Below are positions 8,777 through 14,428 of a stretch of 17,077 nucleotides of DNA, one piece after another. Every line of letters begins with the position of its first letter. Position 1 is the stretch's first letter. A program made the position numbers and the translations under genes. The DNA is taken from NCBI GenBank assembly GCA_900313435.1, contig OMRF01000173.1:1-17077 (forward strand). Reading direction: 5' to 3'. This DNA comes from an uncultured Lachnospiraceae bacterium. Its GTDB lineage: Bacteria > Bacillota > Clostridia > Lachnospirales > Lachnospiraceae. The notes under the pieces are model-generated. The model saw only the letters and a program-made list of their open reading frames with translations. It had not been told where the DNA came from and searched no databases.

Positions 8777-9183
8777 TATTTCTTCTTCCTGAAAATCAGC
8801 AGCTTACTCGCCACATAGTTCAAAACGATCACGACAACATTCGCGATGACTTTTATCAAAACATCATTAAAGTGTAAGCAATCCACCAGCACAAACATCA
8901 TTAGCCAGTCAAGCACACCTGTAGCTAACCTGCATCCGAAGAAGGTCACTAATTCTATTAGAATTTCTTTGGATCCTTTTGCTTCGCTATGGAAAACCCA
9001 TTTTCTGTTGGTCAGATATGCAAAGAGTACCGCCACAACCCAGGCGATCACAGTGCTGGGTACAACATCCATCCCGAAAGGATGGGCACAAAGCCAGTAC
9101 GCTATGATATTGACGAGTGTAGTGCATACTCCAAAGAACAGATACGGTATTACGTCCTTATATTTTTCATAAAGACGGCGCAT
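8776..9183 (-). CDS. GtrA-family membrane protein, putative lipid-linked sugar flippase
   Basis: This 135-residue protein has four membrane segments (about 12-32, 43-59, 76-100, 108-130) and the typical GtrA layout. The conserved NRKWVF follows the second segment (59-64), and the tail is basic (FRKKK). GtrA/DPMS-like proteins are thought to move polyprenyl-phosphate sugars across the membrane or to anchor the synthase. Its ATG directly abuts the TAA of the GT2 gene (TAAATG), and its own stop overlaps the next start. The order GT2, GtrA, GT-C is the textbook arrangement for synthesis, translocation and transfer. The length is normal for the family and nothing is missing. Confidence 0.88.
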   Translation of the reverse strand: MRRLYEKYKDVIPYLFFGVCTTLVNIIAYWLCAHPFGMDVVPSTVIAWVVAVLFAYLTNRKWVFHSEAKGSKEILIELVTFFGCRLATGVLDWLMMFVLVDCLHFNDVLIKVIANVVVIVLNYVASKLLIFRKKK

Positions 9184-9915
9184 TTATTTCATTCCCCTTT
9201 TCAATTCTCTGAAATCTCCGAGCGCCTTCCAGCCAATACCTACGATCTTCGGGATATTGACAGAGTTCACTCCGCCTTGTCTCGGTTTAAAAGAAATAGG
9301 GATGAATTTATATTTCTCATGATAGTAAACAAAATATGTTGTCATCATGATATTCGGAAGATTGTAATCCGATTTCATCTTATATAGATATTTCTTCACG
9401 ATCTCCGTTTTCATCAATCTGAAAGGTGCATTAGCGTCCGGAATATTTACTCCGAAATACATCTTCAACAGAGCACATACAACACGTTCAACAAAAGCCC
9501 GGGACTTTCCGTCACCTCGTTTATTTCTGAGGCCAAAAATCCCATCGTATTTACTACGCCGTTTCCAAAATTTATCAAATTCAGCCGGATCCGTTTGACC
9601 ATCAGAATCAGTCTGAAATATGTAATCAATCCCATTCTTAATTGCATAGTCATACAAAGCAATGACCTTCGGCCCGTGTTGTCTGTCTGTGTTTTCAAGA
9701 ATTTCCAATTGAGGATATTCCTTCTGCAAATTCATAAGAATTTCATGAGTTCTGTCTGTGCTGCCACTATCAGCTATTACAAGCCTCGATGACTCGCTTT
9801 TTCCTTCTAATATCCCATACCAGGCTTTTACGGTATCCTCGATATTCGCCTCTTCATTGTACGCCGGCATCACAACATATAAAGAATCCATTCTTTTCTC
9901 ACTACCTTCCATCAT
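9184..9915 (-). CDS. GT2 family glycosyltransferase, DPM1-like polyprenyl-phosphate sugar synthase
   Basis: This 243-residue soluble enzyme has the GT-A signatures of family 2: VVMPAYNEEANI at 14-25, ADSGSTD at 48-54 and the metal/nucleotide-binding TDSDGQ at 102-107. There is no C-terminal membrane segment, so it would act at the inner face, perhaps with the GtrA partner that follows. It probably loads a sugar from a nucleotide donor onto polyprenyl phosphate. The start is uncertain. The ATG at 9915 has a poor ribosome binding site, the next codon is also ATG, and Met9 (9891) just before SLYVVMP has GGAAGG 13 nt upstream. No convincing promoter was found between this gene and the terminator at 9969-9999. 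The gene set 7592-9915 is visibly AT-richer than its neighbours, a possible sign of separate origin. Confidence 0.85.
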   Translation of the reverse strand: MMEGSEKRMDSLYVVMPAYNEEANIEDTVKAWYGILEGKSESSRLVIADSGSTDRTHEILMNLQKEYPQLEILENTDRQHGPKVIALYDYAIKNGIDYIFQTDSDGQTDPAEFDKFWKRRSKYDGIFGLRNKRGDGKSRAFVERVVCALLKMYFGVNIPDANAPFRLMKTEIVKKYLYKMKSDYNLPNIMMTTYFVYYHEKYKFIPISFKPRQGGVNSVNIPKIVGIGWKALGDFRELKRGMK

Positions 9916-9968
9916 CTTTTATTTTACTGAATTTCGCCTTAGATGGTGTATATTCGTATTCTTTCGGG

Positions 9969-9999
9969 AAAAAAGAAGAGAGCCCTTTGGGCTCTCTTC
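9969..9999 (-). terminator. Intrinsic terminator after tRNA-Thr
   Basis: An 11-bp perfect stem (9975-9985 with 9989-9999, arms GAAGAGAGCCC and GGGCTCTCTTC) with a 3-nt loop is followed on the minus strand by six T residues (9974-9969). It lies 15 bases beyond the tRNA 3' end and should separate that unit from the glycosyltransferase genes. It points only toward the minus-strand reading. Confidence 0.9.
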
Positions 10000-10013
10000 C
10001 CGCTTACTTGAAA

Positions 10014-10086
10014 AGCTGGCGACGGGAATCGGACCCGTGACCTCCTCACTACCAATGAGGTGCGCTACCGACTGTGCCACGCCAGC
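10014..10086 (-). tRNA. tRNA-Thr (anticodon GGT)
   Basis: The full cloverleaf can be drawn. The acceptor stem pairs GCTGGCG with CGCCAGC, the anticodon stem pairs CCTCA with TGAGG around loop TTGGTAG (anticodon GGT, reading ACC/ACU), and the T stem pairs ACGGG with CCCGT. It is 73 nt including a T discriminator, and CCA is not encoded. Two features are off the usual pattern: the T loop is TCCGATT, with C at position 55 where nearly all tRNAs have T (pseudouridine), and the D stem has an A12-C23 mismatch. G18-G19 are present. It appears to be a single-gene transcription unit with its own promoter and terminator. Confidence 0.93.
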
Positions 10087-10091
10087 AAAAC

Positions 10092-10111
10092 AAAAAAGCT
10101 TCTTATGAAGC
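10092..10111 (-). terminator. Possible weak terminator of the efp unit
   Basis: A 5-bp stem (GCTTC with GAAGC, 10107-10111 and 10098-10102) with a 4-nt loop is followed on the minus strand by six T residues (10097-10092). It sits between the 86-residue gene and the tRNA. The stem is short, so termination is likely partial. It also lies just downstream of the predicted tRNA start site, inside the leader that processing would remove. Confidence 0.4.
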
Positions 10112-10121
10112 AACAGCAAGA

Positions 10122-10150
10122 AATATACTATACTGTCGTTTCCGTGTCAA
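10122..10150 (-). promoter_or_regulatory. Strong sigma-A promoter for tRNA-Thr, inside the preceding gene
   Basis: A perfect TTGACA (-35, 10145-10150) and TATATT (-10, 10122-10127, 5/6) are spaced 17 bp apart on the minus strand. The -35 lies in the last codons of the 86-residue gene and the spacer covers its stop codon. Transcription should begin near 10115, about 29 nt before the mature tRNA 5' end. It is among the best promoter matches in the window, as expected for a stable RNA. Confidence 0.75.
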
Positions 10151-10388
10151 GAAGGGAAGACTGTTCCCCGTAGTCCTCAGACTCATCAAAGGCCGATATC
10201 TTCTCCTTTATCCGATCAAGAACCGCCTCCGGAACCGTACCGTCCCTGTAAAGGTCGTTCAGGCTGCTCTCGGATTTGAGCAGGGCGGTAACATCAAGCC
10301 ACCCCGCGTTTCTGAATTCCTCATCAAAAATACTGAATATCTGTCTGTCCACAAGTATTTCTGCAAGCGGCCGATCAAGAATATCCAT
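10128..10388 (-). CDS. Small protein of unknown function downstream of efp
   Basis: I do not recognise this 86-residue protein. It is soluble and largely helical in character, has a net acidic tail (SAFDESEDYGEQ), no cysteine, no membrane segment and no signal peptide. A central segment WLDVTALLKSESSLNDLYRD may be a helix-turn-helix-like or simply two-helix unit; I could not assign it to a family. A GGGGGA ribosome binding site precedes the ATG. It starts 27 nt after the efp stop on the same strand, so it is probably co-transcribed with efp. Coding status is supported by the spacing, the ribosome binding site and the reading-frame composition, not by a known family. Confidence 0.68.
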   Translation of the reverse strand: MDILDRPLAEILVDRQIFSIFDEEFRNAGWLDVTALLKSESSLNDLYRDGTVPEAVLDRIKEKISAFDESEDYGEQSSLLDTETTV

Positions 10389-10415
10389 ATTTTTCCCCCG
10401 AAACTTTCCCCCGGA

Positions 10416-10973
10416 TCAGACTCTTGAAAGATACTGACCTGTACGAGTATCGATCTTTATCACATCATCCAGGTTCACGAACAGAGGCACCATAACCTCG
10501 GCACCTGTCTCAACGGTAGCGGGCTTCGTAGCGCCGGTTGCCGTATTTCCCTTTACACCGGGCTCGGTGGCTGTAACCTGAAGTTCAACAAAGAGCGGCG
10601 GCTCAACAGCGAATATCTTTCCGTCATGGGACATCATCTTTACCATTTCATTGTCCTTGACGAACTTCATGGAATCACCGACATCAGCCGATGAAAGCTG
10701 AATCTGCTCGTAACTCTCCGTATCCATAAAGTAATACATATCACCGTCATTATAAAGATACTGCATGTCCTTCCTGTCGATGCGGGCCTGGGGAAGCTTC
10801 TCGGTAGGACGGAAGGTGCGCTCAATAACACCGCCGTTCTGAATGTCCTTAAGCTTCGTCCTTACGAAGGCCGCGCCCTTACCGGGCTTAACATGCTGGA
10901 ACTCCATTATCTGATAGATATTTCCTTCGTATTCGATTGTAATGCCGTTTCTGAAATCACCTGCAGAAATCAT
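10416..10973 (-). CDS. efp: Translation elongation factor P
   Basis: The 185 residues match EF-P over the full usual length. The N-terminal KOW-like domain begins MISAGDFRNG and carries the exposed loop HVKPGKGAAF with Lys32, the residue at the position modified in many bacteria. Two OB-fold domains follow and the protein ends with DVIKIDTRTGQYLSRV, the standard EF-P C-terminus. EF-P binds between the P and E sites of the ribosome and relieves stalling at polyproline stretches. No modification genes (epmA/B or ymfI types) are in the window. An excellent ribosome binding site (AGGAGG) lies 6 nt before the ATG. The 110-nt gap upstream to rpiB suggests its own promoter, but I found no convincing -35/-10 pair there. 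Confidence 0.97.
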   Translation of the reverse strand: MISAGDFRNGITIEYEGNIYQIMEFQHVKPGKGAAFVRTKLKDIQNGGVIERTFRPTEKLPQARIDRKDMQYLYNDGDMYYFMDTESYEQIQLSSADVGDSMKFVKDNEMVKMMSHDGKIFAVEPPLFVELQVTATEPGVKGNTATGATKPATVETGAEVMVPLFVNLDDVIKIDTRTGQYLSRV

Positions 10974-11083
10974 AAAAACCTCCTAAAATGTTATTACCCC
11001 GGCCCCCAAATACTGACATTATTTGCCGGTGCAATAGTGACAACTCAAGACATTTTACTCGTTTTGTCAGCTGCTTGCAAGGA

Positions 11084-11533
11084 TTACTTGAAGTTTTTGT
11101 CCTCAATGCCGGATATTATACCGACACGCTCTGCGTGCCTCCCTCCCTGGAAGGAAGCCGCAAAATAAGCATCGAGTATGGCATAGGCCATCTCTTCCCC
11201 GACAATCCTTGCACCGAAGGCAATGATGTTAGCATTGTTATGCTCTTTTGCAAGCCGCGCGGAAACAGGCTCAGAGCATACGGCAGCCCTTATCCCCTTT
11301 ACTTTGTTCGCCGCGAGGGATATCCCTATGCCTGTCCCGCAGATCAGGACTCCTGCCTCACACTCTTTGGACGCGACGGCATTTCCGGCCTTCTCGCCAT
11401 ATACAGGATAATCCACCCGATCAGCCGAGTGGCATCCTATATCCATTACCTCAAAAGATTTTTCCGTGAGATATTTCTTTACCTTTTCCTTGAGCTCAAA
11501 GCCGGCATGGTCGCAAGCAAGCACAATCTTCAT
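11084..11533 (-). CDS. rpiB: Ribose 5-phosphate isomerase B
   Basis: The 149 residues match the RpiB/LacAB family. They interconvert ribose 5-phosphate and ribulose 5-phosphate in the pentose phosphate pathway. CDHAG (7-11) holds the substrate-binding Asp8/His9. VLICGTGIGIS (63-73) holds the catalytic base Cys65 and the phosphate loop. HNNANIIAFGARIVG (98-112) is the ring-opening and phosphate-binding segment. The length is typical. Presence of Cys65 argues for ribose isomerase rather than an inactive homologue, though allose or galactose 6-phosphate activity cannot be excluded by sequence alone. It begins 20 nt after yqeG, so the two are probably one operon. The ribosome binding site is purine-rich (AAAGGAAAAG). 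Confidence 0.95.
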   Translation of the reverse strand: MKIVLACDHAGFELKEKVKKYLTEKSFEVMDIGCHSADRVDYPVYGEKAGNAVASKECEAGVLICGTGIGISLAANKVKGIRAAVCSEPVSARLAKEHNNANIIAFGARIVGEEMAYAILDAYFAASFQGGRHAERVGIISGIEDKNFK

Positions 11534-11553
11534 GATCTTTTCTTTTCCTTTCC

Positions 11554-12105
11554 TTAAAAAACAACCCTTCCATCCTTAAGGGGGGCTCTCCACTTCTTCC
11601 TTCCGAGAGATCCAAACAGCCTGTATGTAAGCAGGATCGGAGCTTCTAAAAGCCTCTTTAATATGATCTGTCCCGGCTCCCTGAATTTATGTATGGGCTT
11701 TACGAGGATCGACCTGACACCCGCGTTATTCGCTCCCCAGATATCCGTAAAGATCTGGTCCCCAAAAAACAGTGTGTTTGTACTGTCAGTTGACATGCGG
11801 CGCATACCCTCTTCGTAGCCAAAGACCTTCGGTTTTTTCGCCTTAAAAACATATCCAAACGCTCCCACCGCTTCGCAGAAGGTTTTTACACGGGGCTCGC
11901 TGTTATTCGAGATGAACATACACTTAAAGCCTTCATTATGAAGCATCGTAAAGAGTTCCTTTGCCCTCTCATCCGCCGGTGCGTCATGAGGGACAAGGGT
12001 ATTATCCACATCAAAAAGAAGAGCCCTGTAGCCTTCCAGGTACAGAGCTCTGAAATCTATGTCATATGTACTTTTTACGTAATCATCAGGAAAAAGCTTC
12101 GGCAT
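11554..12105 (-). CDS. yqeG: YqeG-family HAD-IIIA phosphatase
   Basis: This 183-residue protein has the HAD motifs in order: FDVDNTLV (31-38) with nucleophile Asp32 and acid Asp34, SNN (66-68), Lys91 in the KKPK segment and GDQIFTDIWGANNAG (115-129) with the metal-binding Asp116 and Asp121. The start LFPDDYVKSTYDIDFRAL and the overall length fit YqeG, a Firmicutes family related to mitochondrial phosphatidylglycerophosphate phosphatase GEP4. The substrate in bacteria is not settled from the sequence. The ribosome binding site AAAGGATG overlaps the stop of the preceding small gene, 10 nt upstream, and rpiB follows 20 nt later. These three are likely one transcript. Confidence 0.93.
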   Translation of the reverse strand: MPKLFPDDYVKSTYDIDFRALYLEGYRALLFDVDNTLVPHDAPADERAKELFTMLHNEGFKCMFISNNSEPRVKTFCEAVGAFGYVFKAKKPKVFGYEEGMRRMSTDSTNTLFFGDQIFTDIWGANNAGVRSILVKPIHKFREPGQIILKRLLEAPILLTYRLFGSLGRKKWRAPLKDGRVVF

Positions 12106-12115
12106 GATCCATCCT

Positions 12116-12520
12116 TTAGAAATCGAAATTCTCTGCCCCTCTTATGCTGCTTGCGGTCTGATCCTGATTTCCAGCTTTCTGTGAAGGATCCTCAGACGCT
12201 CCAACGAAATACTGATATTGCTGAAGAACTTCATCCCGCCTCATATCTGAAACTGCCTTCTCAACATCAGCAGTTCTGATCCTTCCATTCTCCGCGAGAG
12301 GATTCCCGGGTCTGTACTGGGCATCATAATCACTGACAGTAAAGGTCTGCCGCGCCCTCTTTTCAGCTATCTTCTGGAGGTCTTCCTTTGCGTTCGACTT
12401 CGCGCTTAAGGAATCGCCTGAAGCTGCGCTTCCTGCTGAAGCAGATCGTACCCTCGAAACCGAGGAAAGGCTTCCGACGCTCGCATAGCCGCCTATTGGT
12501 CTGATACCGGATATATTCAT
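12116..12520 (-). CDS. Small protein of unknown function, first gene of the yqeG-rpiB unit
   Basis: The 134-residue protein starts MNISGIRPIGGY and ends RGAENFDF. Residues 14-45 are rich in Ser and Ala and look disordered, residues 46-63 are a charged helix (KEDLQKIAEKRARQ), then TVSDYDAQYRPGNP and a second helix around 84-105. There is no membrane segment, signal peptide or cysteine. I recall similar short Lachnospiraceae proteins with this opening and an xENFDF ending, but I know of no function. A GAGGG ribosome binding site lies 8 nt before the ATG, and a TATAAT hexamer lies 43 nt upstream. Position ahead of yqeG with a 10-nt gap indicates co-expression. Confidence 0.75.
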   Translation of the reverse strand: MNISGIRPIGGYASVGSLSSVSRVRSASAGSAASGDSLSAKSNAKEDLQKIAEKRARQTFTVSDYDAQYRPGNPLAENGRIRTADVEKAVSDMRRDEVLQQYQYFVGASEDPSQKAGNQDQTASSIRGAENFDF

Positions 12521-12562
12521 TGCTTTCCCTCAAAAAATCAGATGAAAAACATCATTGCAATT

Positions 12563-12568
12563 ATTATA
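12563..12568 (-). promoter_or_regulatory. -10 element ahead of the 134-residue gene
   Basis: A perfect TATAAT lies 43 nt upstream of the ATG at 12520 on the minus strand. The place for a -35 holds only an A/T tract (8 T residues), not a TTGACA-like hexamer. The T tract could act as an UP-like element. This is a partial promoter call. Confidence 0.4.
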
Positions 12569-12601
12569 TCGGTGCCTTTTCAAAAAAAATTAGGGTCTTT
12601 C

Positions 12602-12626
12602 AAAAAAATCAGTCACTGTTTTTTTT
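12602..12626 (-). terminator. Possible weak terminator at the nrdR stop codon
   Basis: The last codons and stop of nrdR form a short inverted repeat (CAG-TGA-CTG) flanked by A residues on one side and seven T residues on the other, so A-T pairing can lengthen the stem. Only three pairs of the core are stable without the A/T arms, so it is a weak candidate. Confidence 0.28.
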
Positions 12627-13088
12627 GGAAGCTTCTTCCTTGTCGAGCATCCTCTTCAGCTCGTTCATGAAGGTGTTCACGTCTTTGAACTCACGGTAAA
12701 CGGAAGCGAAGCGGACATAAGCCACGGCATCCACGTCCTTGAGCTTCTCCATCACAAGTTCGCCTATCTGAGCCGACGGAACCTCCTTGTCCTCCTTGTT
12801 GAAGACGGAAGTCTCCACCTCATCAACAATCCCGGCTATCTGAGCCGCCGAAACGGGTCTCTTGTGGCAGGCCCGAAGGACACCGCTTTCGATCTTCGAG
12901 CGATCGAACTGCTCTCTGATATTGCCCTTTTTGATGACTATGAGCGGTATGGTCTCTATCTTCTCATAAGTCGTAAATCGCTTCCCGCAGTCATCACAGA
13001 GGCGACGCCGTCTGATGGAATTGTCATCGTCAGCCGGACGTGAATCTATAACACGATTGTTGTCGCTCCCGCAGAAAGGACACTTCAT
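12609..13088 (-). CDS. nrdR: Transcriptional repressor NrdR
   Basis: The 159 residues are a full-length NrdR. The N-terminal zinc ribbon has Cys3, Cys6, Cys31 and Cys34, with RVIDSRPADDDNSIRRRR between them, and a following ATP-cone (about 48-138) starts PLIVIKKGNIREQFDRSKI. NrdR senses ATP/dATP through the cone and represses ribonucleotide reductase genes by binding paired NrdR boxes. No reductase gene lies in the window. Ribosome binding site AGGAGAG lies just before the ATG. The preceding 144 nt carry a good promoter overlapped by NrdR-box-like repeats (see those entries), so the gene likely represses itself. The tail is lysine-rich (KEEASKKNSD). Confidence 0.97.
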   Translation of the reverse strand: MKCPFCGSDNNRVIDSRPADDDNSIRRRRLCDDCGKRFTTYEKIETIPLIVIKKGNIREQFDRSKIESGVLRACHKRPVSAAQIAGIVDEVETSVFNKEDKEVPSAQIGELVMEKLKDVDAVAYVRFASVYREFKDVNTFMNELKRMLDKEEASKKNSD

Positions 13089-13142
13089 ATTTTTTCTCTC
13101 CTATTAATTGCGTAAGTTCTTATCTGGCTTTCAAAAAGTACA

Positions 13143-13158
13143 CGCCAACATATAGTCG
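13143..13158 (-). promoter_or_regulatory. NrdR-box-like site, promoter-proximal copy
   Basis: Read on the minus strand, the core CTATATGTTG fits 9 of 10 positions of the core of the published NrdR box, CwAtATaTwG as I recall it. It lies about 20-35 nt downstream of the predicted nrdR transcription start. The repeat ACATATAGT (plus strand, 13148-13156) recurs exactly 31 bp away. Confidence 0.55.
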
Positions 13159-13173
13159 TGCGCGAAAAAAAGA

Positions 13174-13189
13174 CGCGCACATATAGTAT
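13174..13189 (-). promoter_or_regulatory. NrdR-box-like site overlapping the nrdR -10 element
   Basis: The minus-strand sequence ATACTATATGTG shares the first half of the NrdR box (ACT plus TATATGT) with the partner site and covers the TATACT -10 hexamer. Its right half is degraded. Centre-to-centre distance to the partner is 31 bp, about three helical turns, which matches the spacing known for paired NrdR boxes. Confidence 0.5.
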
Positions 13190-13213
13190 ACGAAAAGATA
13201 AGACCACGGTCAA
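13185..13213 (-). promoter_or_regulatory. Sigma-A promoter of nrdR
   Basis: TTGACC (-35, 13208-13213, 5/6) and TATACT (-10, 13185-13190, 5/6) are separated by 17 bp on the minus strand. The start would be near 13178, leaving a leader of about 90 nt before nrdR. The element begins 20 nt after the ychF stop, so nrdR can be transcribed apart from ychF. Confidence 0.7.
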
Positions 13214-13232
13214 GGATTTTTCTGCAACCGGT

Positions 13233-14333
13233 CTAGACGTTAAATCTGAAGAGCATCACATCGCCGTCCTTCACCTCATATTCCTTGCCGTTTGTAGCGA
13301 CAAGTCCCTTTTCCTTAGCCTTCGCCATTCCGCCGCACTCCACGAGTTTTTCAAAGGGTACGGTCTCCGCGCAGATAAAGCCGCGCTCAAAGTCGGTATG
13401 GATCTTTCCTGCTGCCTGAGGCGCAAGGGTTCCTTTTTTGATGGTCCAGGCCCGTGACTCATCTTCCCCGCAGGTAAGAAATGATATGAGTCCGAGAAGC
13501 GTATAGCTTGCCTTTATCAGCTTGTCAAGGCCGCTCTCCGAAAGACCGAGATCCTCAAGAAACATCTGTCTCTCCTCTTCGTCATCAAGCTCCGATATCT
13601 CCGCCTCGATCTCGGCGCAAACGACATAGACCTCGCTCCCTTCACGACTCGCCATATCCCGGACCTTCTTCACCGCCTCATTATTCTCACCATCAGAGGA
13701 ATAATCCTCTTCAGACACATTCGCGGCATAGATGACGGGCTTTGCGGTAAGGAGGTTGTAGCCGTTGAATATCTCCTGCTCCTCCTCATCATCGCAGGTA
13801 AAGGCCTTAGCCATATTCCCCTCCTCAAGGAAAGGCCTGAGCCTTTCAAGGAGCGCACCTTCCCTGGCATATTCCTTCACCATCTTTGCCTGCTTCCCGA
13901 CCTTGCCCCATCTTCTTTCCAGCACTTCCATGTCCGCGAAGAGAAGCTCAAGATTGATGGTCTCTATGTCTCTCGCGGGATCGATGGAGCCGTCCACATG
14001 GACGATATTATCATCCTCGAAGCAGCGCACGACATGGACTATGGCATCGCACTCCCTGATGTTCGCAAGGAACTGGTTCCCGAGGCCCTCACCCTTGGAC
14101 GCGCCCTTCACGAGTCCCGCGATATCTACAAATTCTATGGTCGCGGGCGTCACCTTTTTCGAGTGATACATATCGCCGAGGGTCTTCAGCCTCTTGTCCG
14201 GAACAGCGACGACGCCAACGTTCGGGTCTATGGTGGCAAAGGGATAATTAGCCGCAAGCGCCCCTGCCTTCGTAAGTGAATTGAATAATGTGGACTTCCC
14301 TACATTCGGAAGCCCGACGATTCCCAACTTCAT
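13233..14333 (-). CDS. ychF: Redox-regulated ATPase YchF (OLA1 family)
   Basis: The protein starts MKLGIVGLPNVGKSTLFNSL with the P-loop at 7-15. The G3 segment is VDIAGLVKGASKGEGLGNQFL. The base-specifying NKxD motif is replaced by NVSE, the change that makes YchF prefer ATP over GTP. A coiled-coil insertion lies in the middle, and a C-terminal TGS domain ends GDVMLFRFNV. Length is 366 residues, the family norm. The frame is open a further 18 codons upstream to 14387, but the ATG at 14333 has AAAGGAG 9 nt before it and gives the conserved N-terminus, so I chose it. YchF binds ribosomes and affects stress tolerance and translation in other bacteria. Confidence 0.97.
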   Translation of the reverse strand: MKLGIVGLPNVGKSTLFNSLTKAGALAANYPFATIDPNVGVVAVPDKRLKTLGDMYHSKKVTPATIEFVDIAGLVKGASKGEGLGNQFLANIRECDAIVHVVRCFEDDNIVHVDGSIDPARDIETINLELLFADMEVLERRWGKVGKQAKMVKEYAREGALLERLRPFLEEGNMAKAFTCDDEEEQEIFNGYNLLTAKPVIYAANVSEEDYSSDGENNEAVKKVRDMASREGSEVYVVCAEIEAEISELDDEEERQMFLEDLGLSESGLDKLIKASYTLLGLISFLTCGEDESRAWTIKKGTLAPQAAGKIHTDFERGFICAETVPFEKLVECGGMAKAKEKGLVATNGKEYEVKDGDVMLFRFNV

Positions 14334-14358
14334 GGTATTTATCTCCTTTATTCCGCCG

Positions 14359-14387
14359 ATTCTATTGCTTTTTATGAATTTTTGCAA
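14359..14387 (-). promoter_or_regulatory. Probable promoter of ychF
   Basis: On the minus strand TTGCAA (14382-14387, 4/6) and TAGAAT (14359-14364, 5/6) are 17 bp apart. The start would be near 14352, giving a leader of about 19 nt that contains the ribosome binding site. The preceding transporter gene ends at 14429, so the 95-nt gap holds this promoter and no obvious terminator. Confidence 0.5.
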
Positions 14388-14428
14388 CCAAAAGACAACC
14401 GGATAATTGCTAAAACGGAATGATTTTT

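Noticed and set aside
9919..10119. A 66-codon minus-strand frame covering the tRNA and its terminator
   Set aside because: It translates straight through the tRNA-Thr cloverleaf and the intrinsic terminator, so it is not a protein gene.
11038..11069. Inverted repeat TGACAA/TTGTCA between rpiB and efp
   Set aside because: The arms are only 6 bp with a 20-nt loop and no T tract, so it is not a terminator; there is too little to call an operator.
13158..13180. The GC-rich hairpin read as a terminator of ychF
   Set aside because: No run of T follows it on the minus strand and it lies at or beyond the nrdR transcription start; it is reported instead as an unexplained dyad.
14334..14387. An 18-codon upstream extension of ychF
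   Set aside because: The conserved YchF N-terminus begins at Met 14333, which has a strong ribosome binding site; the upstream ATG has none and the extension covers the promoter.
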